Assembly: GCF_008923365.1 (NCBI RefSeq)
Contig: NZ_WBMR01000073.1
Coordinates: forward strand, 1 to 41,245
Source of the DNA: Actinomadura montaniterrae
Lineage (GTDB): Bacteria; Actinomycetota; Actinomycetes; Streptosporangiales; Streptosporangiaceae
DNA: 41,245 nucleotides
Direction of reading: 5' to 3'
Part shown: positions 19,677-27,889 of the stretch, in pieces
Layout: every line of letters starts with the position of its first letter
How positions within the stretch are numbered: the stretch's first letter is position 1
The notes under the pieces: model-generated
Told to the model about the DNA's origin: nothing
What the model saw: only the letters and a program-made list of their open reading frames with translations
Database searches by the model: none
Translations under genes and position numbers: made by a program

Positions 19677-20987
19677 TTGTCCCCCGGTCTGCGCACTGAC
19701 GAGAAGCCCACGGAACGGGTGGTCGAGGCCGCCCGCGCGCCGCTCGACCTGATGACCCGGCTGGCCGGGTCCGGACTCTTCCCCGACCACGTCGTCTACG
19801 AGCGGCCCGGACGCTGGACGTTCGCCGGCGGCGTCCTCGGCGAGGTCGTCCTCGACGCCGGCGCCGTCCACGCCCGCTGGCCGGACCGCGAGCCGGCGAG
19901 CGCGCCCCGCACCGGCCGCCCCGCCGACGCGCTGCGCGACGCGTTCGCCACCGCGCCGCTCCCGGCCTGGAACGCCTACGGCTGGATCGCGTTCGAGTTC
20001 GCCTCGGCCCGCCCGTCCGGGCGCCTGGCGCACTTCGTCATCCCGCGCGTCGAGGTGCACGTGGAGGACGGCGAGGCCCGCGTGACCGGCGCCGACCCCC
20101 GCGACGTCGAGCGCGTCGCGGACCTGCTGGCGGCGGACGTCCCGTCCCGCCTCCCGGCGCCGTCGCCGGTCGACGTGCGGCAGGGCGGCGACGTCTACCG
20201 CGCGCGCGTCGCCCGCGCCGTCGGCGACATCGCGGCGGGCCGCTACCAGAAGGTCATCGTGTCCCGGCGGCTGGACGTCCCTTACCCGGTCGACGTCGTC
20301 GCCACGTACGCGCGCGGGCGGGCGGCGAACACCCCGGCGCGGTCGTTCCTGCTCGACCTCGGCGGGTTCCAGGCCACCGGGTTCAGCCCCGAGGTCCTCG
20401 CGAGCGTGGACGAGGACGGGCGCGTCATGACGCAGCCGCTCGCCGGCACCCGCGCGTTCGGGTTCGGCGGCGACGCCGACGCCCGGACCCGCAAGGAGCT
20501 GGAGACCGACCCGAAGGAGATCTTCGAGCACGCCGTGTCGGTCCGCACGTCGCAGGAGGAGCTGTACCGGGTCTGCGATCCGGACTCCGTCCACGTCACC
20601 GGGTTCATGACGGTGAAGGAACGCGGCAGCGTGCAGCATCTCGGCTCCAGCGTCGGCGGCGTCCTCGCGCCCGGCCGCACCTGCTGGGACGCGCTGGACG
20701 CGCTGTTCCCCGGCGTGACGGCCTCCGGCATCCCGAAGGCCGACGCGATCGAGGCGATCGGCGGGCTGGAGGAGCGCCGCGGCCTGTACGCGGGCGCGGT
20801 GGCCGCCGTGTCGCACACCGGCGCGCTCGACTCGGCGCTCGTCCTGCGCGCGCTCTACAACCAGGACGGGCGGGCCTGGCTGCGCGCGGGCGCCGGCATC
20901 GTCAGCGGCTCGACCCCGGACCGCGAGTACGAGGAGACCTGCGAGAAGCTCTCCAGCATCTCCCCGTACGTCGTCCCTCTCCCCTGA
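19677..20987 (+). CDS. Salicylate synthase (MbtI/Irp9/YbtS type)
   Basis: A 436-residue chorismate-utilising enzyme that converts chorismate to isochorismate and then to salicylate plus pyruvate. The C-terminal half carries the MST-family core: QKVIVSRRLDV (about 192), DPKEIFEHAVSVRTSQEEL (about 279), FMTVKERGSVQHLGSSVGG (about 304-322), FPGVTASGIPKADAIEAI, RAGAGIVSGS (about 403) and EETCEKL near the C-terminus. The FMTVRERGSVQHLGS and ASGIPK segments match MbtI-type bifunctional enzymes closely. There is no isochorismatase or DHB dehydrogenase gene nearby, as 2,3-dihydroxybenzoate would need. The start is TTG, with AAGGGAG nine bases upstream. It is divergent from the large NRPS and shares its iron boxes; a strong terminator follows, so it is probably monocistronic. 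Confidence 0.88.
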   Translation: MSPGLRTDEKPTERVVEAARAPLDLMTRLAGSGLFPDHVVYERPGRWTFAGGVLGEVVLDAGAVHARWPDREPASAPRTGRPADALRDAFATAPLPAWNAYGWIAFEFASARPSGRLAHFVIPRVEVHVEDGEARVTGADPRDVERVADLLAADVPSRLPAPSPVDVRQGGDVYRARVARAVGDIAAGRYQKVIVSRRLDVPYPVDVVATYARGRAANTPARSFLLDLGGFQATGFSPEVLASVDEDGRVMTQPLAGTRAFGFGGDADARTRKELETDPKEIFEHAVSVRTSQEELYRVCDPDSVHVTGFMTVKERGSVQHLGSSVGGVLAPGRTCWDALDALFPGVTASGIPKADAIEAIGGLEERRGLYAGAVAAVSHTGALDSALVLRALYNQDGRAWLRAGAGIVSGSTPDREYEETCEKLSSISPYVVPLP

Positions 20988-21000
20988 ACGACCCGCATAC

Positions 21001-21046
21001 GGCGCGCCGCCCTCCCGGAGACTTCCGGAAGGGCGGCGCGCCTTTT
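21001..21046 (+). terminator. Rho-independent terminator after salicylate synthase
   Basis: GGCGCGCCGCCCTCCCGG pairs with its complement over 17 of 18 positions and is followed by TTTT (21043-21046). The T run is on the plus-strand side, so it mainly serves the salicylate synthase. Confidence 0.85.
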
Positions 21047-22644
21047 CATTGCAGGCGGGCGGCAAGGGCCTTCTTGCTGACCTTGCCCACCGGCGTACGG
21101 GGGAAGGCGTCGGCGGTCTCCAGGCGGTCGGGCCACTTGTAGGCGGCCAGGCCGCGGTCGCGGAGGAAGTCCTTGATGTCGCGCAGCGACGGGGGCGCGG
21201 CCTTCGCGGCGTCGCGGAGGATGAGGAACGCGCAGGTCCGCTCCCCCATCATCGGGTCGGGGACGCCGACGACGGCCGCGTCGTGGATCGCCGGGTGCGC
21301 GAGGAGGTGGTCCTCCAGCTCCTCGGCGGACACCTTGTCGCCGCCCCGGTTGATCTGGTCCTTCTCGCGGCCCTCCACGACGAGGTGCCCGGACGGAAGC
21401 TCGCGGACGAGGTCGCCGGTGCGGTAGTAGCCGTCGGGCGTGAACGCGCGGGCGTTGTGCGCGGGCGCCCGGTAGTAGCCGCGCAGCGTGTACGGGCCGC
21501 GGGTGAGCAGCTCGCCGACCTCGCCGGGCGCGACCGTCCGGCCGCCGGCGTCCACGATCCGGATCTCGTCGGCCGGGGACAGCGGGCGGCCCTGCGTCCG
21601 CTCGACGAGGTCGGGCGGGTCGTCGAGGCGGGTGAAGTTCAGCAGGCCCTCCGCCATCCCGAACACCTGCTGGACGCGGCAGCCGAGGACGCCCGGCACC
21701 TCCGCCGCGCGCTCGGCGGCCAGCTTCGCGCCGCCCACCTGCAGCAGTTCGAGGGATGACAGGTCGTCCTCGGACCAGGTCGCCGCGTCCAGCCACAGCA
21801 GCGCGATCGGCGGGACGGCGGCGCAGGCGGTGACGCGCTCGCGCTCGATGAGGGGGAACGCGTCGTCCGGCGACCCGGACGGCGCCAGCACCACCGTCCC
21901 GCCGGCCGCGAACACGCCGAGCAGCCCGGGGCAGGCGAGCGCGAAGTTGTGCGCGGCGGGCAGCACCACGAGGTAGACGGTGTCGCGGGTGAAGCCGCAC
22001 AGCCCGGCGCTGGCCTCCAGGTTGTAGACGTAGTCGCGGTGCGTCCGGGGGATCAGCTTCGGCAGCCCCGTCGTGCCGCCCGACAGCAGCAGGACGCCGA
22101 CGTCGGCGGGGTCGGGACGCGGATACTCCACGGGCTCGGCGTCCAGGTCGGCGAGGGCGGTGAACTCCTGGGCGTCGCCGTCCACGACGACGTGCTCGAC
22201 GGGCAGCGTCCGGGCCATCGCGCGGTAGTCGAAGCCGGCGTCCGTCTCGCCGCACACGTAGGCGCTGGCCTCGGCCAGTTCGCACAGGTACCGGATCTCG
22301 CTCTCGCGGTGCGCGGGCAGCGCGAGGACGGGCGCCGCGCCGATCCGGACGAGCGCCAGGAACGCCACGACGAAGCCGGCGGTGTTGGGCAGCTGGACGA
22401 CGACGCGGTCACCGCGCCGGACGCCCAGCCGCAGGAATCCGGCGGCGGTCCGTTCGGCGCGCCGGTCGAGGTCGACGTAGGTGAGGCGGTCGTCGCCGGC
22501 GATGAGCGCGGTCCGGCCGGGGTCGCCGCGCAGGACGTCGCCGAGGACCCGGTCCGTCCAGTAGCCCTCCGCTTTGTAGCGCTCTTCGAGCTCGGCGGGC
22601 CAGGGGGTGAAGCCGTCCATGACGGCCGGAGTGGTGTCCGGCAT
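21046..22644 (-). CDS. Salicylate-AMP ligase (MbtA/YbtE/PchD type)
   Basis: A 532-residue stand-alone aryl-acid adenylating enzyme. It opens with the family signature MDGFTPWPAE followed by GYWTD, and carries the P-loop SGGTTGLPK and the core motifs YRTGDL and GREKDQINRGGDK. Two pocket residues point to salicylate rather than 2,3-dihydroxybenzoate: the position equal to DhbE Ser240 is Cys238 (in HNFALACPG), and the position equal to DhbE Val337 is Leu335 (in GMAEGLLNF). Cys and Leu are the residues reported for salicylate enzymes. It forms salicyl-AMP and transfers the acyl group to the ArCP of the 1119-residue NRPS. It follows panD by 3 bases and is probably co-transcribed with it from the iron-box promoter at 23084. 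Confidence 0.9.
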   Translation of the reverse strand: MPDTTPAVMDGFTPWPAELEERYKAEGYWTDRVLGDVLRGDPGRTALIAGDDRLTYVDLDRRAERTAAGFLRLGVRRGDRVVVQLPNTAGFVVAFLALVRIGAAPVLALPAHRESEIRYLCELAEASAYVCGETDAGFDYRAMARTLPVEHVVVDGDAQEFTALADLDAEPVEYPRPDPADVGVLLLSGGTTGLPKLIPRTHRDYVYNLEASAGLCGFTRDTVYLVVLPAAHNFALACPGLLGVFAAGGTVVLAPSGSPDDAFPLIERERVTACAAVPPIALLWLDAATWSEDDLSSLELLQVGGAKLAAERAAEVPGVLGCRVQQVFGMAEGLLNFTRLDDPPDLVERTQGRPLSPADEIRIVDAGGRTVAPGEVGELLTRGPYTLRGYYRAPAHNARAFTPDGYYRTGDLVRELPSGHLVVEGREKDQINRGGDKVSAEELEDHLLAHPAIHDAAVVGVPDPMMGERTCAFLILRDAAKAAPPSLRDIKDFLRDRGLAAYKWPDRLETADAFPRTPVGKVSKKALAARLQ

Positions 22645-22647
22645 GGT

Positions 22648-23055
22648 TCAGCGCCCGGCGAGCTGGGCGGGGGCGCCGGGGACGGGCTCGGCGGGGTCGG
22701 AGCCGAGCGCGACGATCCGGTTCGCGGCGTCGACGTGCACGACGCGCGGCTCGTGCGCGGCGAGCTCGGCGTCGTCGAGGGCGGCGTAGGTGATGATGAT
22801 GACGAGGTCGCCGGGCTGGACGAGGCGCGCCGCCGCGCCGTTCACGCCGATGACGCCGCTGCCCGCCTCGCCGGTGATGGCGTAGGTGACCAGCCGCGAG
22901 CCGTTGGTGATGTCGACGAGGTGGACCTGCTCGCCCTCGACGATGCCCGCCGCCTCCATCAGCCCGGCGTCGATCGTCAGCGAGCCGACGTAGTGCAGGT
23001 CGGCCTGGGTCACGGTCGCTCGGTGGATCTTTCCGTTCATCAGCGTGCGCTGCAC
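22648..23055 (-). CDS. panD: Aspartate 1-decarboxylase, siderophore-dedicated
   Basis: A 135-residue pyruvoyl-dependent decarboxylase that makes beta-alanine from L-aspartate. From the GTG at 23055 the protein reads MQRTLMNGKIHRATVTQADL, which puts the self-cleavage pair at Gly24-Ser25, exactly as in characterised PanD proteins; Ser25 becomes the pyruvoyl group. A TTG 27 bases further upstream overlaps the edge of the promoter and is rejected. AGAAGGGG serves as ribosome-binding site. Normally panD sits with pantothenate genes; here it is in an iron-regulated operon with the salicylate-AMP ligase. Adenylation domain 2 of the large NRPS has a beta-alanine-like code, so the gene probably supplies that building block. 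Whether the genome has a second, housekeeping panD cannot be seen. Confidence 0.93.
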   Translation of the reverse strand: MQRTLMNGKIHRATVTQADLHYVGSLTIDAGLMEAAGIVEGEQVHLVDITNGSRLVTYAITGEAGSGVIGVNGAAARLVQPGDLVIIITYAALDDAELAAHEPRVVHVDAANRIVALGSDPAEPVPGAPAQLAGR

Positions 23056-23083
23056 CGGGAGGGCCCCTTCTCTCACGATCAAC

Positions 23084-23102
23084 TAAGGATAGGCTTACCT
23101 TA
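23084..23102. promoter_or_regulatory. IdeR/DmdR iron box (panD / exporter divergent promoter)
   Basis: TAAGGATAGGCTTACCTTA matches 15 of 19 consensus positions and is itself nearly palindromic. It lies between panD (29 bases away) and the MFS exporter (32 bases away) and can control both. Confidence 0.8.
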
Positions 23103-23134
23103 GCTACTCCCCCATCCGAGGAGAACCCCCGACG

Positions 23135-24385
23135 ATGCTCCGGCGCCTCGCCCTGGACATCGGCCCGCTGCGCGACAGCCGGCCGTTCCGCAACGTGTTC
23201 ATCGCCCGCACCGTCTCGGTCTTCGGGATCGGCATGCTGGCCGTCGCCGTCCCCGTGCAGGTCTACGACCTGACCGGCTCCACCGTGCAGGTCGGCGCCG
23301 TCTCCGCCGCCGAGGGCCTCGCGCTGCTCGCCGGGTTCCTGTGGGGCGGCGTCCTCGCCGACCGGCAGGACCGGCGGCGGCTGATGCTGCGCGCCCGCAC
23401 CGCCTCCGGGATCGCGTTCGCGCTGCTCGCGCTGAACGCGTTCCTGCCGTCCCCGTCGTCCGCCGCGCTGTACGTCCTCGCCGCCTGGGACGGGCTCGCC
23501 ACCGGCGTCGCCGTCACCGCCCTGCTCGCCGCGACGCCCGCGCTCGTCGGCCCGGACAGGCTCGTCGCGGCGGGCGCGCTGAACGCGCTGACCGTCCGGC
23601 TCGGGTCGATGCTGTCGCCCGCGCTCGGCGGCCTCGTCGTGTCGGCGTTCGGCGTCGGCTGGAACTACGCGGCGGCCGCCGCCGGGACCCTCGGCACGCT
23701 CGGGCTGCTGACGTCGCTGCCGGCGCTGGAGCCCGCCCGCGGGGACGAGACGGACGCGCACCCGCTGAAGTCGATCGGCGGCGGCCTGCGGTTCGTCGCC
23801 TCGCACCGCGTCGTCGGGTCGCTGATGCTGCTCGGCCTGCTGTTCATGGTCGCGGGCGGGATCCCGGTGCTCATGCCGGCGTTCGCGGAACGCGGCCTCG
23901 GCGGCGGCCCCACCACGGTCGGGCTGCTGTACGCCGCGCCCGCCTGCGGCGCCGTCCTCGCCTCGCTCACCAGCGGCTGGGCGGGGTCGGTCCGGGTCCC
24001 CGGCCTCGCGCTGCTCGCGGCGTCGGTCGCCGGGTTCGTGCTGCTGGCGTGTACCGGCCTGGCCGGCCATCCGGCGCTCGCCGTCGCAATCCTGTTCGGG
24101 TACGGGTTCGCCGCGTCCGTCGAGGAGATCCTGCGCTACGGCCTCATCCAGTCGCACACCCCCGACTCGCATCTCGGCCGCGTCAACTCCCTGTGGGCGG
24201 CGCAGGAGACCGGCGGGTCCGCCGTCGGGTCGCTCGGCGCCGGTGCCCTCGGCCGCTATATGGCCCCTGGCCCGGCGATCGTCGTCTACGGCACGGTCAG
24301 CGCCGTCCTGGCCCTTGTCCTGGCCCTCACTCTCACGACTCTCCGCACCGCCACCCTCACCCCCGACCCCGCCCCCGAGCGTTGA
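23135..24385 (+). CDS. EntS-like MFS siderophore exporter
   Basis: A 416-residue, about 12-helix MFS protein of the EntS/YbtX-like subgroup (MFS_3 type). The N-terminus DIGPLRDSRPFRNVFIARTVSVFGIGMLAVAVPVQVYDLTGS is characteristic of that subgroup, and VLADRQDRRRLM near residue 75 is the motif-A loop. EntS exports enterobactin across the cytoplasmic membrane; by position and shared iron box this protein probably exports the finished siderophore. A CGAGGAGAA ribosome-binding site precedes the ATG. It is transcribed alone, divergent from panD, and closed by a 19-bp hairpin. Substrate assignment is from context. Confidence 0.85.
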   Translation: MLRRLALDIGPLRDSRPFRNVFIARTVSVFGIGMLAVAVPVQVYDLTGSTVQVGAVSAAEGLALLAGFLWGGVLADRQDRRRLMLRARTASGIAFALLALNAFLPSPSSAALYVLAAWDGLATGVAVTALLAATPALVGPDRLVAAGALNALTVRLGSMLSPALGGLVVSAFGVGWNYAAAAAGTLGTLGLLTSLPALEPARGDETDAHPLKSIGGGLRFVASHRVVGSLMLLGLLFMVAGGIPVLMPAFAERGLGGGPTTVGLLYAAPACGAVLASLTSGWAGSVRVPGLALLAASVAGFVLLACTGLAGHPALAVAILFGYGFAASVEEILRYGLIQSHTPDSHLGRVNSLWAAQETGGSAVGSLGAGALGRYMAPGPAIVVYGTVSAVLALVLALTLTTLRTATLTPDPAPER

Positions 24386-24387
24386 CC

Positions 24388-24434
24388 TGCGGCGAGTCGT
24401 CGTCATGGGGCGCCTATGACGACGACTCGCCGCA
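24388..24434. terminator. Perfect 19-bp bidirectional terminator
   Basis: TGCGGCGAGTCGTCGTCAT and its exact reverse complement flank a 9-base loop between the convergent exporter and the ArCP-Cy-A-PCP synthetase. Confidence 0.85.
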
Positions 24435-24450
24435 CGTGAGCGAGGTCCGG

Positions 24451-27400
24451 TCAGCCGGCGAGGTGGGCTTCGACCTCGTCGTCGGACATCGCGTCGATCT
24501 CCAGCCAGATGGCGGCGACGGCCTCCAGGCGGCCGGGCTCGTCCTCCAGCTCGGTCAAGCGGCGGGCGATGCGCGCGATCGTCCGCTCGGCGAACAGCAC
24601 CCGGACGGGCAGGGCGGAGGTGTCCAGGGCCTCGCGGAGCCGCGCGACCACGGTCGTCGCGAGGACGGAGTCGCCGCCGAGGGCGAAGAAGTCGGCGTCC
24701 GCGCCGACGCGCTCCCTCCCCAGCACCTCGGCGGCGATCCGGGCCAGCACCCTTTCCAGGGACGTCGCGGGCTCGGCGTAGGGGGCGGCGTCCTCCCCCG
24801 CCCCGGCGGCGGCGAGCGCCGCGAGCGCCTTGCGGTCGACCTTGCCGTTCGGGGTCAACGGCAGCTCGGCGACCGGGACGAGCACCTCCGGCACCATGTG
24901 CGGCGGCACCAGGTCGCGGACGTGCGCGAGCACCGCGTCGGCGGGGACGCCGGCGGGCGTGACGGCCGCGCACAGGCGATTCCCGGCGAGCAGCGCGACG
25001 GCGCGTTCCACCGCCGGGTGGTCGCGCAGCGCCGCCTCGACCTCGCCGAGCTCGATGCGGAAGCCGCGGACCTTCACCTGGTGGTCGCGGCGGCCGAGGA
25101 ACTCCAGCGTGCCGTCCGGGCGGTAGCGGGCGAGGTCGCCGGTCCGGTACCAGCGGACGCCGTCGCGGACGACGAACCGGTCGGCGGTGCGCCCCGGGTC
25201 GCCGGTGTAGCCGTCGGCGACGCCCGCGCCGCCGATCCACAGCTCGCCCGCGACCCAGTCGGGGCGGTCGCGGCCCAGGTCGTCGGCGACCCGGCACGCG
25301 ACGCCGCCGAGCGGCACCCCGTACGGGACGGCGCGCCAGTCGGCCGGGACCTCGCCCGCGACCTCCTGCACCGTGGAGTGGATCGCGGTCTCGGTGGTGC
25401 CGCCGAGCGCGACGAACCGGGCGCCCGGCGCGCGCTCGGCGAGCAGCCCGGGCAGGTGCGTCCCGACCCAGTCGCCGCCGAGCAGCACCAGCCGGAGCGA
25501 CGGGACGGGCCCGGTCCGCAGCAGCATCTCCAGCACGGACGGGACGCTGTTCAGCACCGTCACCGACCAGCGTTCGGCGAGGGCGTTCCAGCGGGCGGCG
25601 TCGCGCCGCTCGTCCTCGTCGGGGATCACCACGGCACCGCCCGCCGTCCAGGGGGCGAACAGGTCGAACACCGACAGGTCGAAGTCGAGGGCGGAGACGC
25701 CGAGGGTGACGTCGTCCGGGCCGAGGGCGAAGCGCCCGACGAGGTCGCCGATGGTGTTCATCGCGGCGCCGTGCGACACCTCGACGCCCTTCGGCTCGCC
25801 CGTCGAGCCGGAGGTGAACAGCACGTAGGCGACCTGGTCGGGACGGACCGCGACCGGTTCGGCCAGTGGGTCGGCGGCGGGCTCGAAGGACGGGGTGACG
25901 GACGCGGCGACGGCGGCGCTCGCACGGATCCTCTCTCGGCGCGCGGCCGGCTGCTCGGGGCCGATCGGCACGTAGGCGGCGCCCGCGGCGAGGACGCCGA
26001 GCACTGCGGCGGCCTGGCCGGGCCCCTTGGGAAGCTCGACCGACACCCGGTCCCCCGGGCGGACGCCCTCCGCGACCAGGGCGGACGCGATGCGCAGCGC
26101 CCGGCCGGCGAGTTCGGCGTAGGTGAGGCTGCCGTCGTCGCCCCAGTGCAGGGCGGGGGCGTCCGGGGTGCGGCGGGCGTGCTCGAAGAAGCCCTTGGTC
26201 AGGGTCGAGGGCGGCGGGGCCTCGGTGGCGTTGAGGCGGTGCCGAACGCGCAACTGCTCCGGCGGCGCGCCGATGCCCAGCGGCGCGTCCCAGTCGGCGC
26301 CGTCCTCGCCGAGCCGGGCGATCGCGGCGGTGTAGGCGGCGAACATCGCCTCGGCGACGCCGTCCGGGAACGCGGGGCGGCGGACGTCCCAGTTCAGCAG
26401 CAGCCCGCCGGACACCTCGGTGACCTGCGCGTCCAGCAGCACCTGCGGGCCCTGCGAGATGATCCAGGCGGGCTCGCCGAACCGCTCGCGCACCGCGTCG
26501 CCGAACAGCTCGCCGAGGTTCAGCGCGCTGGTGTAGACGATCGGGGCGAGGACCTGCTCGCCCCGCAGCCGCGACAGGTCGCGCAGCACCTCCAGGCCGG
26601 AGTAGTCGCTGTGCGCTCCGGCGGTGTGCAGGTTCGCCTGCAGCGCGCGGGCGCGCGCGACGAACGGCAGCTCCTCGGTGAGGTCGGCCTCCAGCATGAT
26701 CGAGCCGGTGAAGTCGCCGACGACGGAGTCCACGTCCGGGTGGACGGGCTCGCGGTGGAACAGCGGCAGGTTCAGCAGGAACCGCGGCGTCGCCGACCAC
26801 GCGCCGATGACCTCGGCGAACACGGCGGCGAGCGCCATCGCCGGCGTGACGCCCGCGGCGTGCGCGCGGGCGATGAGCCGGGCCTTGCCCTCCGGCGGCA
26901 GCCAGTGGTGCAGGCGCTCGACCTCGTCGCCCGGTTCGGGGACGACCGGGAGCTCGGGCGGGCCGGGCAGGCCGGCGAGCCGCTCGGCCCACCACCGCCG
27001 GTCCTGCTCGCGGGCGGCGGCGCGCGGGTCGTCGGCGAGGTAGCGGGCGTAGCCGTACCGGATCGGGGCCAGGGACTCGCCCTCGTAGAGCGCGGCGAGG
27101 TCGGCCAGCATGACGCGGTAGCTCATCGCGTCGGCGGCGACCATGTCGACGTCGAGGTGGAGCCGGGCGGTCCCGTCGGGGAGCAGGCTGAGGCGGGCGT
27201 CGAAGACGCGGCCGTCCTCGATGGGGAGCCGCTGCCGCGACATCTCGGCGCGGATCCGGTCCAGCTCCGCGCCGGGGTCTGCGGAGTCCCGCAGGTCGTG
27301 GACGGTCACGGCGGGCCCAGGGCGCTCGGGCAGGATCCGCTGCGTCCCGTCGTCGCCGAACGCGGCGCGCAGCATCGGGTGCCGGTCGGCGAGCGCGCGC

Positions 27401-27810
27401 ACGGCCGTCTCGAACCGGGACGGGTCGATGGCGCGGCCGTCGAGCTCGACGTACAGGTGCGCGGCGACGGAGCCGAGCGACTGGCCGGAGTCGCGGCCGA
27501 TCCAGTACGCGTGCTGCATGAGGGCGAGCGGGAACGGGCCGTCCGGTTCCCCCTCGTCCGGCTCCGGGGCGGGCTCGGGCGGGCGGGCCTCCATCTGGCC
27601 GCGCTCGGCGAGCAGGTCCCACCAGCCGGCGAGGGTGGGCCGCTCGGCGAGCTCGGCGAAGCGCACCTCGACGCCGCGGCGGCGGAGCCGGCCGGTCAGC
27701 TGCATGAGGCGGATCGAGTCCATCCCGAGCTCGATGAGATTGTCGCCCGGCCCTGCGTCCTCGCCCAGCACGTCGGTCAGCGCGGCGTGCAGCTCTTCTC
27801 GGGTCAGCAC
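24451..27810 (-). CDS. Siderophore NRPS starter, ArCP-Cy-A-PCP (MbtB/PchE type)
   Basis: A 1119-residue synthetase starting at GTG after a GAGGGGAG site. An aryl-carrier domain comes first (LGMDSI, Ser32). A cyclisation domain follows (about 75-490) with the diagnostic DxxxxD as DMVAAD (Asp222, Asp227) in place of HHxxxDG. Then come an adenylation domain (about 510-960, TSGSTG near 664) and a PCP (GGDSV, Ser1048). It condenses salicylate with a beta-nucleophile amino acid and closes the ring to an oxazoline or thiazoline. The code by eye is DLFNLGLIHK: its first residues resemble cysteine codes (DLYN/DLFN), while Gly at 301 and His at 331 do not. Ser or Thr is therefore possible, and Ser would agree with madurastatins. 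No reductase or thioesterase is present; the chain passes to the 4036-residue protein. Confidence 0.92.
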   Translation of the reverse strand: MLTREELHAALTDVLGEDAGPGDNLIELGMDSIRLMQLTGRLRRRGVEVRFAELAERPTLAGWWDLLAERGQMEARPPEPAPEPDEGEPDGPFPLALMQHAYWIGRDSGQSLGSVAAHLYVELDGRAIDPSRFETAVRALADRHPMLRAAFGDDGTQRILPERPGPAVTVHDLRDSADPGAELDRIRAEMSRQRLPIEDGRVFDARLSLLPDGTARLHLDVDMVAADAMSYRVMLADLAALYEGESLAPIRYGYARYLADDPRAAAREQDRRWWAERLAGLPGPPELPVVPEPGDEVERLHHWLPPEGKARLIARAHAAGVTPAMALAAVFAEVIGAWSATPRFLLNLPLFHREPVHPDVDSVVGDFTGSIMLEADLTEELPFVARARALQANLHTAGAHSDYSGLEVLRDLSRLRGEQVLAPIVYTSALNLGELFGDAVRERFGEPAWIISQGPQVLLDAQVTEVSGGLLLNWDVRRPAFPDGVAEAMFAAYTAAIARLGEDGADWDAPLGIGAPPEQLRVRHRLNATEAPPPSTLTKGFFEHARRTPDAPALHWGDDGSLTYAELAGRALRIASALVAEGVRPGDRVSVELPKGPGQAAAVLGVLAAGAAYVPIGPEQPAARRERIRASAAVAASVTPSFEPAADPLAEPVAVRPDQVAYVLFTSGSTGEPKGVEVSHGAAMNTIGDLVGRFALGPDDVTLGVSALDFDLSVFDLFAPWTAGGAVVIPDEDERRDAARWNALAERWSVTVLNSVPSVLEMLLRTGPVPSLRLVLLGGDWVGTHLPGLLAERAPGARFVALGGTTETAIHSTVQEVAGEVPADWRAVPYGVPLGGVACRVADDLGRDRPDWVAGELWIGGAGVADGYTGDPGRTADRFVVRDGVRWYRTGDLARYRPDGTLEFLGRRDHQVKVRGFRIELGEVEAALRDHPAVERAVALLAGNRLCAAVTPAGVPADAVLAHVRDLVPPHMVPEVLVPVAELPLTPNGKVDRKALAALAAAGAGEDAAPYAEPATSLERVLARIAAEVLGRERVGADADFFALGGDSVLATTVVARLREALDTSALPVRVLFAERTIARIARRLTELEDEPGRLEAVAAIWLEIDAMSDDEVEAHLAG

Positions 27811-27825
27811 GGAACTCCCCTCAAC

Positions 27826-27844
27826 TTAGGTAAGGCTAACCTAA
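27826..27844. promoter_or_regulatory. IdeR/DmdR iron box (starter NRPS)
   Basis: TTAGGTAAGGCTAACCTAA matches 18 of 19 consensus positions, the best in the window. It lies 15 bases upstream of the ArCP-Cy-A-PCP gene. Confidence 0.9.
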
Positions 27845-27889
27845 ATTGATCGCCGGTCCGCCGTCAACGCGGGGCACGGCGGGCGGCCG

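Noticed and set aside
19677..22644. A 2,3-dihydroxybenzoate (catecholate) pathway
   Set aside because: No isochorismatase or DHB dehydrogenase gene is present, the synthase is of MbtI type, and the ligase has Cys and Leu at the salicylate-determining positions.
23056..23082. Upstream TTG start for panD
   Set aside because: It would move the cleavage pair from Gly24-Ser25 and lies at the edge of the iron-box promoter without a ribosome-binding site.
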